NCBI GenBank assembly: GCA_026225275.1
Contig: JAMFSL010000188.1
Location: forward strand, 1 to 57,381
DNA from: Puia dinghuensis
GTDB lineage: Bacteria > Bacteroidota > Bacteroidia > Chitinophagales > Chitinophagaceae
Direction of reading: 5' to 3'
Length of the DNA: 57,381 nucleotides
In this document: one piece after another, positions 41,545-50,435 of the stretch
Layout: the number at the start of each line of letters is the position of its first letter
Numbering within the stretch: position 1 is the first letter of the stretch
The notes under the pieces: generated by a model
What the model saw: only the letters and a program-made list of their open reading frames with translations
What the model was told of the DNA's origin: nothing
The model's database searches: none
Program-made: the position numbers and the translations under genes

Positions 41545-42990
41545 ATGGCTGAGACGATTATCGGCAGGGATGCCGAAAAGAAAATATTACGAGACATGCT
41601 TGCCTCCGGGGAAGCGGAACTGATCGCCGTATTGGGCCGTCGCCGGGTAGGGAAAACATTCCTTGTCCGAAACTTCTATGAACAAGCCCTGGTCTTTGAA
41701 TACACGGGGGTTCATGAGGCAGACCTTGGGGAGCAGCTGCACAATTTCAGTAATGCGCTTCAGCAAGCCACGAGATCTGTGATCCCTCTCGCTTCTCCAA
41801 CCAACTGGATACAGGCTTTTACTTTTCTCAGCTATTTCCTGAAAGAAAAATTGATCCGAGAACAAACAGTTGTACTGTTCGACGAATTCCCCTGGATTCA
41901 TACACCTAAATCCGGATTCCTGTCGGCTTTCAGTCATTGGTGGAATACCTGGGCTTCCCGGCAGCCGAGTTTAAAAGTGGTGATCTGTGGGTCGGCGGCT
42001 TCCTGGATGATCGAAAACATTATTAACAACAGAGGCGGGCTTCCCAACCGGGTAAGCCGGACAATTCGTCTACTTCCCTTCTCGCTTAAAGAAACGGAAG
42101 AGTTCCTTGTCAACCGTGGTATTACACTTGACCACTACCAGATACTACAACTCTATATGGCAATGGGAGGGATTCCTCAATACCTGAAGCAGGTGGGCAA
42201 AGGTGAAAATGCCGAACAGGTTGTAGATAAGCTTTTCTTTGAGAAAAACGGCCTACTCAAAACGGAATTTACAAACCTGTATCAGTCCTTGTTTGCCAAT
42301 GCAAGCCACCACGAAGCCATTGTCCGGGTATTGGCTAAAAAAGGGCAAGGGTTGAGCCGGACTGAAATTATAGAAACCTGCAGGTTCACCACAGGCGGCA
42401 CTACTACACGATTATTTGAAGAACTGGAAGAATCCGGATTTATCACGCAGTATATCCCCTTTGGCAAGACCTCCCGGGATAGTATTTACAAACTCTCCGA
42501 TGAATACTCCCTTTTCTATTTGAAGTTCATAGAACATGCCCGGGCCAGCGGCGCCGGCACCTGGCATAAAATCGTTACCGGGCAGTCCTACAATAGCTGG
42601 AGCGGTTACGCCTTCGAAGCCATCTGCCAAAAACATGTGTCACAGATTAAGCAGGCACTTGGCATAGCAGCCGTTTACACCGAGACTTCGGGTTGGCGAT
42701 ATATTCCCAAAAAAGGAGAAAAGGGGGCACAAATTGACCTCCTGCTCGATCGGCAGGATCATTGTATCAATCTTTGCGAAATAAAATTCTCCACCGATGA
42801 ATTTATTATTGATAAGAGGTATGCAGAGGATTTTGAAAACAAGGTAAAGGTATTCAGGAGACAGGCCAAAACCAAAAAGGTGATCTTCCCTACGATGATC
42901 ACCACTTATGGAGTACTGAAGAATAATCATTATTCTGGTCTTATCCAGGCAGAAGTGTTGATGGAGGATTTATTCAGAGCAACTTCGTAG
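41545..42990 (+). CDS. AAA ATPase with C-terminal DUF234-type nuclease domain
   Basis: A 481-residue protein. An archaeal-type ATPase domain is N-terminal: Walker A GRRRVGKT (31-38), Walker B VVLFDEF (109-115), with CGSAASWM near 148-155. A winged-helix segment follows (about 260-320, SRTEIIETCRFTTGGTTTRLFEELEESG). The C-terminal DUF234 region keeps a PD-(D/E)XK nuclease pattern: E358 (GYAFEAI), D398 (AQIDLLLD) and E412-I-K414 (CEIKF). Related ATPases occur in many copies in archaea and Bacteroidota, of unclear function. It is preceded by paired palindromes and a truncated permease, suggesting recent arrival. Confidence 0.9.
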   Translation: MAETIIGRDAEKKILRDMLASGEAELIAVLGRRRVGKTFLVRNFYEQALVFEYTGVHEADLGEQLHNFSNALQQATRSVIPLASPTNWIQAFTFLSYFLKEKLIREQTVVLFDEFPWIHTPKSGFLSAFSHWWNTWASRQPSLKVVICGSAASWMIENIINNRGGLPNRVSRTIRLLPFSLKETEEFLVNRGITLDHYQILQLYMAMGGIPQYLKQVGKGENAEQVVDKLFFEKNGLLKTEFTNLYQSLFANASHHEAIVRVLAKKGQGLSRTEIIETCRFTTGGTTTRLFEELEESGFITQYIPFGKTSRDSIYKLSDEYSLFYLKFIEHARASGAGTWHKIVTGQSYNSWSGYAFEAICQKHVSQIKQALGIAAVYTETSGWRYIPKKGEKGAQIDLLLDRQDHCINLCEIKFSTDEFIIDKRYAEDFENKVKVFRRQAKTKKVIFPTMITTYGVLKNNHYSGLIQAEVLMEDLFRATS

Positions 42991-43060
42991 CCCAACAGCG
43001 TATAATTTACATCTATCCGGGAAGTTGTTCGCGAAATGTTTTAAGATTATCTTTATAGGA

Positions 43061-44584
43061 ATGGGTTTCCTGAAATTTTCGATGCTTGTCCTGCTTGGAC
43101 TATCTGGTTTTGTTCCCACGGGAAGGTCAGGGGAAAGAACGCTCAATGTGCTTTCTTTCGGCGCCAGGGGGGATGGGGTGACGTTGAATACAAGTTTTAT
43201 CCAGGCGGCCATCGATTCGGCCACGGCCATGGGAGGCGGGGTGGTGGTAGTCCCACGGGGAAAATTCCTTTCGGGCACGCTGGTCTTAAAGTCGAATGTG
43301 ACCTTACAACTCCGGGAGGGGGCTACTATTTTGGGAAGCATCAACCCGGCCGATTATCAGCACTTGGCATTTATTCTTGCCGAGGGGCAGGAAAATATTT
43401 CCATTACCGGAAAGGGAACGATCGACGGGCAGGGGCGCAAGTTGGCCTTGTACCTGGATAGCCTGTTCTATGCCGGTAAATTAGACAGTTCTCAATATAA
43501 TCTTCGAAGAAAGCGACCGGAGAACAGGCCCGGAGATCTTAAAATATCGGATTGTAAAAATGTGCGTGTTTCCGGGATCACGGTGAAGAATGCCTGCGGT
43601 TGGGTGCAGACTTACCGGCTCTGCGAAGATCTGGTCATTGATAGTATCCGTGTGGAGAGCGATGCCTATTGGAATAACGACGGCATCGATATCGCCGATT
43701 GTAAAAAGGTCCGGATCACTCATTGTTTTGTCAACTCGGCCGACGACGGCATTTGCATGAAATCGGAAGATGGGGCGGATCATTGGAACGAAGATATTTA
43801 TATCGCCGATTGTACTGTCCGTTCGAGTGGCAGTGCCATTAAGTTCGGTACCACCTCTGTCGGAGGTTTTAAAAAAGTACGGATCAAAAATATCCACGTA
43901 TTCGATACCTTTCGTTCGGCCATTGCCCTGGAGTCGGTGGATGGAGGAGATCTGGAAGATATTGACATCGATCATATCGTGGCCACCAACACGGGAGATG
44001 GTATTTTTATCAGGCTGGGCCATCGGAACAAGAATGGAAAAATAGGCATGCTACGCAATGTGGCTATCAGGAATGTTAAAGTCCAGATACCGTTTGACCG
44101 ACCGGATAAAAATTATGATCTGCGCGGCCCCGATCTACCCTTCTTCCATAATCCCTTTCCCTGTTCTATAACGGGAATTCCAGGACATCCTGTGGAAAAT
44201 GTGACCCTGGAAAATATAGAGATCACTTTCCCCGGTCGCGGGAATGACGGTCTTGCCATTATTCCGCTCAACCGGTTGAAGGATGTAGGGGAAAATGAGA
44301 CCGGCTATCCTGAGTTTTCCATGTTCGGCGAATTGCCGTCCTGGGGATTTTATGTCCGGCATGTGGATGGATTGACAATGAAGAATATTACAGTAAGAAC
44401 GGCGGAAAAGGATTTCCGCCCGGCCTTTGTCTTCGATGACGTGAATAAACTGGATCTGAATACTATTACTATTGGGAAGGCAAACAATAATGCGCCGGTG
44501 ATCCTGAGTCATGTGACGCGTTCAGGCATTCAGAAAGTGATCACGCCCGGGTTTTCCGGGAATCCGGTGAAGACGATTGAATAA
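43061..44584 (+). CDS. GH28-family (polygalacturonase-like) parallel beta-helix glycosidase
   Basis: A 507-residue secreted glycosidase-like protein. I choose ATG 43061 (MGFLKFSMLVLLGLSGF signal) over TTG 43025. It begins NVLSFGARGDGVTLNT, the usual GH28 opening, then a beta-helix. Catalytic-type motifs are NNDGID (about 205-210) and SADDGICMKS (about 226-235). The usual GHG histidine motif is replaced by SSGSAIKFGT and the RIK motif reads KKVRIKN. The Asp triad is therefore present but the histidine is not, as in several divergent GH28 groups, so pectin may not be the substrate. Confidence 0.87.
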   Translation: MGFLKFSMLVLLGLSGFVPTGRSGERTLNVLSFGARGDGVTLNTSFIQAAIDSATAMGGGVVVVPRGKFLSGTLVLKSNVTLQLREGATILGSINPADYQHLAFILAEGQENISITGKGTIDGQGRKLALYLDSLFYAGKLDSSQYNLRRKRPENRPGDLKISDCKNVRVSGITVKNACGWVQTYRLCEDLVIDSIRVESDAYWNNDGIDIADCKKVRITHCFVNSADDGICMKSEDGADHWNEDIYIADCTVRSSGSAIKFGTTSVGGFKKVRIKNIHVFDTFRSAIALESVDGGDLEDIDIDHIVATNTGDGIFIRLGHRNKNGKIGMLRNVAIRNVKVQIPFDRPDKNYDLRGPDLPFFHNPFPCSITGIPGHPVENVTLENIEITFPGRGNDGLAIIPLNRLKDVGENETGYPEFSMFGELPSWGFYVRHVDGLTMKNITVRTAEKDFRPAFVFDDVNKLDLNTITIGKANNNAPVILSHVTRSGIQKVITPGFSGNPVKTIE

Positions 44585-44697
44585 ACAAATATAAAAAATT
44601 ATTATTTGTATTATTGGTTTCCATCAAGGAAACCACTTACATGGTTTTACAGACAATAATGTATTATAACCGACCGTTGATAGCGCATCCAATACTG

Positions 44698-45297
44698 ATG
44701 AAAAAGGCAATTACCATAGCATGGCTGCTGGTTATTTTCAGCAGCATGGCATATATCTTCTGGTATACGGACTGGAAATATAGCCTCCCCACACCTGTCC
44801 CTAACCAATATCATCCGGTCGGGACGGGTACCTATGTCGATCTGGGTGGGAAATTACCCGTACCAGGTGATAAGCCGGTATTTCTGCATTTCTTTAACCC
44901 GGATTGCCCCTGTTCCCGCTTCAACATCCCCAATTTCAAAGCGCTTGTAAGAAAATACGGGGATAAAATCTCCTTTGCCATCGTTGTCCTGAATAATAAA
45001 GACTATACGGCGAAGCAAATACAAAACAAGTTTGACGTGAATATCCCCATATCCTTCGATTCCAGCATAGCGGCGGCATGCGGTGTTTATTCCACCCCGC
45101 AGGCCGTCCTGTTGGATGCGAGCCTCCGCCTGTATTATCGGGGCAATTATAACAAGAGCCGGTACTGCACGGATACAAAAAGCAACTATGCCCAAATGGC
45201 GATCGATTCTCTGTTCGGCAATATATACCGGCCCGTCTTTGCCACCTATGCCCTGAAGGCTTACGGTTGCCAATTACCGGTCTGTACCCCAAAATAG
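44698..45297 (+). CDS. Membrane-anchored thioredoxin-like protein with CxC motif
   Basis: A 199-residue protein with one N-terminal transmembrane segment (KKAITIAWLLVIFSSMAYIFW) and a thioredoxin/AhpC-like fold outside the membrane. The redox motif region reads FNPDCPCSRFN, which is C-x-C rather than the usual C-x-x-C; YSTPQAVLLD has the cis-proline. Two more cysteines lie near the C-terminus (YGCQLPVC). ATG 44698 is preferred over an upstream start at 44614. It directly precedes the histidine kinase gene, whose start at 45303 is 5 bp after this stop. Confidence 0.75.
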   Translation: MKKAITIAWLLVIFSSMAYIFWYTDWKYSLPTPVPNQYHPVGTGTYVDLGGKLPVPGDKPVFLHFFNPDCPCSRFNIPNFKALVRKYGDKISFAIVVLNNKDYTAKQIQNKFDVNIPISFDSSIAAACGVYSTPQAVLLDASLRLYYRGNYNKSRYCTDTKSNYAQMAIDSLFGNIYRPVFATYALKAYGCQLPVCTPK

Positions 45298-45302
45298 CAC
45301 CT

Positions 45303-46622
45303 ATGGTAACTCAACAAACATACCGGGCGATACGTGATTCTTATCTGGCGAAGGTCAAGCACAAATCGGACAGGCTGATGAATTATTTTCTGATCAGCTT
45401 TTTTATAACCGGTCTGCTCCTGGCATTTTTTTACGACACCTGGCTCATCGCCGTCGGCGTAGGGAGCCTGTCATTGCTTGCCTATTATTCCACGAGGCTC
45501 CTTTTAGCCGGCTCAAATGTCTATCAATACGTGGTAAGCGCGGTATTTGGCATTTTTATGGCCCAGTTCATTTACCAGATGCACGGGTTATTCGAAATGC
45601 ATTTTTTTGCGTTTATCGGCAGCGCCATATTGATCACCTATCAGAATTGGAAATTGCAGATACCCCTGGTGGCGGTCGTTGTCGTACATCATGCCTTATT
45701 CGGTTATCTGCAATATATAGGATACGACAAGATCTATTTTACCCAGCTGGATTATATGACCCTCCAGACCTTTATCATTCATGGGATCCTGGCGACGGTC
45801 GTATTTTTCATTTGCGGCTTATGGGCCTTTCAACTGAAGAAGCTAAATGAGTACCAGATAGAGCAGAACTTTGAAATGGGACGTTTCCAGGAAGAACAAT
45901 TGCAGAAAAAGGCGCTCTTAAAGTCAAATGATGAGTTAAAGAAATCCAACAAGGAGCTTGACAGCTTCGTTTACAGCGTTTCCCATGATCTCCGGGCGCC
46001 GCTGTCTTCTATGCTGGGGGTGGTCGGCCTGTGTGAAATGGGAACGCTGGACCCTTTCATGCAGAAAAATGTAACCTTCCTGAAGAGCAGTATAAAAAAG
46101 CTGGACGGTTTTATCATGGATATTTTGGACTATTCCCGGAATTCAAGGTTGGAAGTCGACCGCCAGGAAATACATTTTACGGACCTGCTGACCGATATAT
46201 CCGCCAACCTGAAGTTCATGGGCGCCGATGATCAAAGGACAGTCGATATAAGGACGACGATCCGGAACGGCGTCGCCTTTTATTCGGATAAAAGCCGGAT
46301 AGGAATCATTCTCAATAACCTGATCTCCAATAGTATCAGGTATCGGAATCCAGAGGCTGCCGATCCCTTCGTGGAAGTAAATGTGGATGTGTCCGAGTCC
46401 GCCGCGGATATACGGGTCAAGGACAATGGGATCGGCATTGACAAGGAGAATCAGGCAAAGGTATTCAATATGTTCTACCGCGTTTCGAGCAAATCGATCG
46501 GTTCGGGGCTTGGGTTGTATATCGTAAAGGAAGCTGTGGAGAAGCTGCATGGTGCGATCGAGCTCAGATCCGAGCCCGGCAAGGGATGTGAGTTCAGCAT
46601 TCATCTGCCTAATTTGGTCTAG
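45303..46622 (+). CDS. Membrane sensor histidine kinase
   Basis: A 439-residue kinase. ATG 45303 lies 5 bp after the stop of the thioredoxin-like gene; an in-frame start at 45267 would overlap it. About six transmembrane segments (about 27-45, 47-64, 72-90, 100-113, 119-140, 157-178) form the sensor with no large extracellular loop. A short coiled coil (180-222) leads to the phosphoacceptor H228 in SVSHDLRAPLSS, then the ATPase with NLISNSIRYR, DNGIGIDKENQ and GSGLGLYIVKEAV. Its partner is probably the receiver-only protein encoded 85 bp downstream. Confidence 0.93.
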   Translation: MVTQQTYRAIRDSYLAKVKHKSDRLMNYFLISFFITGLLLAFFYDTWLIAVGVGSLSLLAYYSTRLLLAGSNVYQYVVSAVFGIFMAQFIYQMHGLFEMHFFAFIGSAILITYQNWKLQIPLVAVVVVHHALFGYLQYIGYDKIYFTQLDYMTLQTFIIHGILATVVFFICGLWAFQLKKLNEYQIEQNFEMGRFQEEQLQKKALLKSNDELKKSNKELDSFVYSVSHDLRAPLSSMLGVVGLCEMGTLDPFMQKNVTFLKSSIKKLDGFIMDILDYSRNSRLEVDRQEIHFTDLLTDISANLKFMGADDQRTVDIRTTIRNGVAFYSDKSRIGIILNNLISNSIRYRNPEAADPFVEVNVDVSESAADIRVKDNGIGIDKENQAKVFNMFYRVSSKSIGSGLGLYIVKEAVEKLHGAIELRSEPGKGCEFSIHLPNLV

Positions 46623-46707
46623 CGGGCATGTAAGAACGTCGACGGATAGGGCAGACATGATATATTTAACGGAAGGCCCGTGAATAAATTTAAACATCTG
46701 GCTGTAT

Positions 46708-47100
46708 ATGGAATATAAATACAAAAAAACAATGGTCATTGACGATAATCCAATTGACCTGTATATTGCTGAAATGGTCATGGCAACGACGGGATTTGCC
46801 GAAAAGGTGATCTGCGTGAGCTCCGCCAAAGAGGCGCTGGAATACCTTAAGCCCCTGTATGAAAATCCTGAAGAGCTTCCGGATTTAATCTTCCTCGACA
46901 TCAATATGCCTGAAATGAGCGGTTTTGATTTCCTTAACGAATATCAGCACCTGCCTGAAAATGTCAGGAAGAAATGTATCATCATGATGCTTACCACCTC
47001 GCTGGACGAAGATGACCGGATGCAGGCCGAGCGCAACCAGTTTGTCCGGAAATTCCTTAATAAACCATTGGATAGGGATAAACTTGGCCAGTTGATGTGA
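46708..47100 (+). CDS. Single-domain response regulator (receiver only)
   Basis: A 130-residue receiver with no output domain. Acidic pocket D12/D13 (VIDDNPID), phosphoacceptor D64 (IFLDINMPEMSG), Thr/Ser of MLTTS and the lysine of LNKPLD are all present. Such proteins act by protein contacts, as in CheY-like and phosphorelay systems. Together with the upstream histidine kinase it forms an output-free two-component pair whose target lies elsewhere. Confidence 0.93.
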   Translation: MEYKYKKTMVIDDNPIDLYIAEMVMATTGFAEKVICVSSAKEALEYLKPLYENPEELPDLIFLDINMPEMSGFDFLNEYQHLPENVRKKCIIMMLTTSLDEDDRMQAERNQFVRKFLNKPLDRDKLGQLM

Positions 47101-47121
47101 ACGGAGCAGTGTGTAAAATAA

Positions 47122-47292
47122 TATTTTGAAATTTTCGATATTATCAGCTCAACGCTCGAACTTAAAACCGGCCCTGCGGTTGAATACCTGCCCCCGGCTG
47201 ATTATTTTATGAAGACCAACAGCCATTCAGTTCCCTATATCAATGTTACGATTTCCTCTTTGCCGTTTTTGAAATCGGTCTTTCATTGGTAA
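47122..47292 (+). pseudogene. Possible 3' gene fragment
   Basis: An open frame of about 56 codons without a proper start (a stop at 47119-47121 precedes it) ends at TAA 47290-47292. Its translation (for example EIFDIISSTLELKTGP and YINVTISSLPFLKSVFHW) has coding-like composition, but I do not recognise it. It may be the tail of a lost gene next to the horizontally acquired-looking SDR/HxlR pair. The rest of 47101-47324 shows nothing else. Confidence 0.3.
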
Positions 47293-47324
47293 GAAAAAGG
47301 GAAAGGCGCCCCCATTTGTTATCA

Positions 47325-48074
47325 TCAACTAAGCGCCATCCCCCCATCAATCAAAATCTCGGCACCAGTAATATAAGCCGAACTATCTTCACATAAATGA
47401 ACCACCGTTTTTGCTATTTCTTCGGGTTCACCTTTCCTTCCTAAAGGGCTTTTAGCCATAATGCTTTCGTATATTTTGTGCTGCAGTTCAGGATCAATAT
47501 TAACCCGGCTCAACAGGTTGGTATTGGTCGGGCCCGGGCTTACAATATTTACCCGGATTTTCCTGGTAGCTAGCTCTAATGCCGCAGTTTTAGCGATAGC
47601 GTTCAATGCCGCCTTACTTGCAGAATATACTGAAAACATAGGTGCACTTACCTGCGCCGCTATTGACGATAAAAAAACCACCGATGCACCATCGTTTAAT
47701 AGTGGTATAAATTTGCTCAGCGTAAAATAAGAGCCCCTGACATTAACGTTCATTACCTCCTCAAAATTAGCGATCGTACCATGTTCTATCGGAAATATCC
47801 CCCCGCTCATCCCGGCGTTGATAAACAGGAAATCGACCTTTTTATATTGGGCTTTAACCGTTGCCATCAGCTTATCAATATCAGCAAGGCTACCCTGATC
47901 GGCCAAAACACTGTGTACCCCTAAATCTTCAGCGGCCTTATCCAGAGCATCTTTACGGCGGCCGGTTATGATAACGGTAGCTCCGCGTTCTTTAAACTCT
48001 TTAGCAGCAGCATAACCTATACCACTGTTTCCGCCGGTTATTACGGCTGTCTTATTCTTAAAACTGTTTGACAT
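47325..48074 (-). CDS. SDR-family oxidoreductase (glucose-1-dehydrogenase-like)
   Basis: A 249-residue classical SDR. TGGNSGIG (13-20) is the NAD(P) loop, TGRRKDAL after the second strand suits NADP, NAGMSGG is near 85, the serine is in LSSIAAQVSA, YSASKAA is the catalytic YxxxK, and the C-terminal GAEILIDGG is typical. Codon use is more A/T-rich than in the neighbouring genes. It is divergent from an HxlR regulator with a perfect dyad between them, a common arrangement for HxlR-controlled oxidoreductases. Confidence 0.9.
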   Translation of the reverse strand: MSNSFKNKTAVITGGNSGIGYAAAKEFKERGATVIITGRRKDALDKAAEDLGVHSVLADQGSLADIDKLMATVKAQYKKVDFLFINAGMSGGIFPIEHGTIANFEEVMNVNVRGSYFTLSKFIPLLNDGASVVFLSSIAAQVSAPMFSVYSASKAALNAIAKTAALELATRKIRVNIVSPGPTNTNLLSRVNIDPELQHKIYESIMAKSPLGRKGEPEEIAKTVVHLCEDSSAYITGAEILIDGGMALS

Positions 48075-48133
48075 GACTAGGTGATTTTAATTGAATACAA
48101 AGTTATTTTGCAGATGCCATAACTTTACAGATC

Positions 48134-48151
48134 GGTATACCGGAGTATACC
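48134..48151. promoter_or_regulatory. Perfect dyad, probable HxlR operator
   Basis: GGTATAC (48134-48140), CGGA, GTATACC (48145-48151): a perfect 7-bp inverted repeat with a 4-bp spacer, 17 bp upstream of the HxlR gene and about 60 bp upstream of the divergent SDR gene. Location and symmetry suit a winged-helix dimer. Binding is inferred. Confidence 0.7.
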
Positions 48152-48167
48152 TGATAATGATAATTAT

Positions 48168-48530
48168 ATGAAAGCAATAGAAAATAGAACAGCCCGCTGT
48201 AAACAGAATGATCTTGCCCTGCAGGATACCATTTATGCCATTGGCAGTAAATGGAAAATGCGCATTTTTAGATCTATGTGTTTTGGCAATATCCGGTTTG
48301 CTGAAATCGAGAAAAGTTTAACCGGCATAACCAAAAGAACGCTTTCCAAGGAATTAAAAGAATTGGAGGTCAACCAACTCATAACCAGAAAAGCATACCC
48401 CGATCAACCTTCTAAGGCAGAATATAAGCTTACCAGTTATGCCAGAACATTGATTCCGATGATCAATGAAATGGTACGCTGGGGTACCGAGCATCGACAG
48501 ATGATCATTAAAGGGCAAAAGACGGCGTAA
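48168..48530 (+). CDS. HxlR-family transcriptional regulator
   Basis: A 120-residue winged-helix regulator. IYAIGSKWKMRIFRSMCFGNIRFAEIEKSL and ITKRTLSKELKELEVNQLI are the HxlR hallmark stretch, followed by the wing (SKAEYKLTSYARTLIPM). HxlR proteins often sense electrophiles or oxidants through a cysteine near the N-terminus; here C11 (TARCKQND) could serve. It probably represses the divergent SDR gene through the dyad between them. Confidence 0.92.
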   Translation: MKAIENRTARCKQNDLALQDTIYAIGSKWKMRIFRSMCFGNIRFAEIEKSLTGITKRTLSKELKELEVNQLITRKAYPDQPSKAEYKLTSYARTLIPMINEMVRWGTEHRQMIIKGQKTA

Positions 48531-48534
48531 GTCT

Positions 48535-50349
48535 TCAAAATTGGTGCGGTGAACCGCTTACAAACCTGTTGTTTTTTATTTGGATGTGATGGCAAGCCGT
48601 CAGTGCAACAGTTTTGAGGGTCTTACTTGCGTCAGGAATACTCCGATCAGCCTGGAAATACGGCACCTCTTCGATGCTATTGCCGGAAAAAGTCAATCCG
48701 TCAACAGACCGGGCTGTCAGAACAGCCGGGGTGTAACAAATGAACCGATTGCCGGTGATGTGGATATTGGAATGCACGGGGCGCGAGAGTTGATGATTTT
48801 CGGGTGCGATAGCAATGACATAATTGGCGGGGAGTTGGTTATGACCGCATTCACGGAATAGATTGTGTCGGATAGTCAGATCATGAACCTGACCGGATTC
48901 GTACCAGGAGAGGCCGTCATCTGCGACCAGGATGGCGGACATGCCGAGACGACTAAAATTATTATCCTCAATAACTGCTTTGCGCCGGGTAGTGATGAGA
49001 AAGCCCCGGGTTTCGGTGCCGGCTACAAAGCAATGGCGGATGTGGACCCGGGGTGTCCAGGTAATGTTCTCTATTACATCTCTCAGCCGAACTTCCCCGG
49101 GCACGGGCCGGGTAAAGGTGACGCGGATCTCTCTTGGGGATATCCATTCCGCGGATTTGACAACTCCATATTGCTCAATCAAGAGGGTGCGCGGCCGGAC
49201 AAAAGCGACGGAGTCTCCGGGATAGTAAGCCATAAAGCCATAGGTCTGCGGGTGCATGTACCGCAAGATCAACTGATCAGCCGAGGGTTTGCCGACGATC
49301 CTGAGGTGAACGCCATGTACATTTACGGCGTCGTCATGCATACCATCGAAGCGGCAACTATCGATCGATATAAGGCCTTTGCAGCAGGAAAAGTGCATCC
49401 CGTCCGCAAAAGACGCGATCATCCGGCCGCTACCCAGTGCGGGTTCGATGAATACCTTGTTCATCGAGATATTCTCCGAGAATTGGGCAACAATGCCCAA
49501 CCCATGCATATACCGCATGCTTACATTTTTCCACCGTATATTCTTACTGTTGACCAGGAAAGCGCCGACCTCATCGCGCACGGGATCCCGAACAGTAAAT
49601 ACGCTGCCGGCAGGAAACCGGGAACGATCGTAGGTCCCGGAGAAATGCAACATGCCGGGCGCGGGTTCGGTTATCACCGACCGGAGCAGACCATCATATT
49701 CGTCATTGGCGTAAAAGAAGGCATGGGTAGTGTCGATCCGGATACAGAAATGGTCCTTTGCTACCCAATCTTCCCCATACCAGGTGAGCCGGCCACTGTC
49801 GATGCGATGCCAGGAGTCGGGATGGACCCGGACGTCGATGGCGGTGTCAGAAGCGCGGGTCACCGTGAATTCGGACATGGTGGGACGGGCGAAATCTTCG
49901 GTGAGGTTCGCCAGGGTCAAACCATTACAATGATCTATCACCATCGTGGTCATCTTCCCATGAAAGACCAAAAGGCTGCCGTCACCTTCTATCCGGAGGT
50001 TTCGGATGCCTTCGAATAGAAGGCCGATCGTTTTAACCTTCGACGGGCACTCCGTTTCAGAACTGGTATTGCTGATGAAGTATGTTTTTTTAATGGCGCT
50101 ATCGGGGTAGAGATCATATCTGCCATGAGGGATGACCAGCACAGGGTTTGCCAACAGCTTACAGGCGCTGATCGCGTGTTGAAAGGCCGTGGTAGCGTCC
50201 TTGCGGCTGTCAGGTTCAGCGCCGAAGTGGGTGACAAGGATGGGCTGGCTCGTTTGTGCAGGAGCCTCGGCATAGAGGAGCGCCGGATGGACAATCGTCA
50301 GGGTAACGAGTGTAAAAAGGATGACTACAAAAAGGCTCAGATATTTCAT
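48535..50349 (-). CDS. GH110-like alpha-1,3-galactosidase (right-handed beta-helix)
   Basis: A 604-residue secreted glycosidase. Signal peptide 1-28 (LFVVILFTLVTLTIVHPALLYA). The beta-helix follows, with GLGIVAQFSENISMNKV and FADGMHFSCCKGLISIDSCRFDGMHDDAVNVHG, closely resembling Bacteroides GH110 enzymes that remove alpha-1,3-linked galactose from blood-group-B or linear structures. The last third has beta-helix repeats (GNRFICYTPAV, GNSIEEVP). It is divergent from SusC with 130 bp between them, so it probably belongs to the same glycan-use locus. Confidence 0.82.
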   Translation of the reverse strand: MKYLSLFVVILFTLVTLTIVHPALLYAEAPAQTSQPILVTHFGAEPDSRKDATTAFQHAISACKLLANPVLVIPHGRYDLYPDSAIKKTYFISNTSSETECPSKVKTIGLLFEGIRNLRIEGDGSLLVFHGKMTTMVIDHCNGLTLANLTEDFARPTMSEFTVTRASDTAIDVRVHPDSWHRIDSGRLTWYGEDWVAKDHFCIRIDTTHAFFYANDEYDGLLRSVITEPAPGMLHFSGTYDRSRFPAGSVFTVRDPVRDEVGAFLVNSKNIRWKNVSMRYMHGLGIVAQFSENISMNKVFIEPALGSGRMIASFADGMHFSCCKGLISIDSCRFDGMHDDAVNVHGVHLRIVGKPSADQLILRYMHPQTYGFMAYYPGDSVAFVRPRTLLIEQYGVVKSAEWISPREIRVTFTRPVPGEVRLRDVIENITWTPRVHIRHCFVAGTETRGFLITTRRKAVIEDNNFSRLGMSAILVADDGLSWYESGQVHDLTIRHNLFRECGHNQLPANYVIAIAPENHQLSRPVHSNIHITGNRFICYTPAVLTARSVDGLTFSGNSIEEVPYFQADRSIPDASKTLKTVALTACHHIQIKNNRFVSGSPHQF

Positions 50350-50396
50350 GGCGGGAAAGATAGGGAAACGAAATTGAAAATTTTTTATGACGAAAC

Positions 50397-50428
50397 TTTG
50401 CGGATTCGAAAAAAGAATTTTACTTTTA
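50397..50428 (+). promoter_or_regulatory. Predicted promoter of the SusC/SusD locus
   Basis: TTTG at 50397-50400 and TACTTTTA at 50421-50428, spacer 20 bp, match the Bacteroidota pattern except the last base. A transcript would start about 50434. Just downstream (about 50436-50455) is a short tandem repeat of CAGAC, three copies, which may be a regulator site. Confidence 0.55.
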
Positions 50429-50435
50429 TGTTATA

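Noticed and set aside
44585-44630. Terminator after the GH28-like gene
   Set aside because: The 7-bp A/T-only stem with a 10-nt loop is too weak and lacks a T-run after it.
48865-50019. A 384-codon plus-strand open frame opposite the GH110-like gene
   Set aside because: Composition lacks domain patterns, while the minus-strand protein carries a signal peptide and GH110-like motifs.
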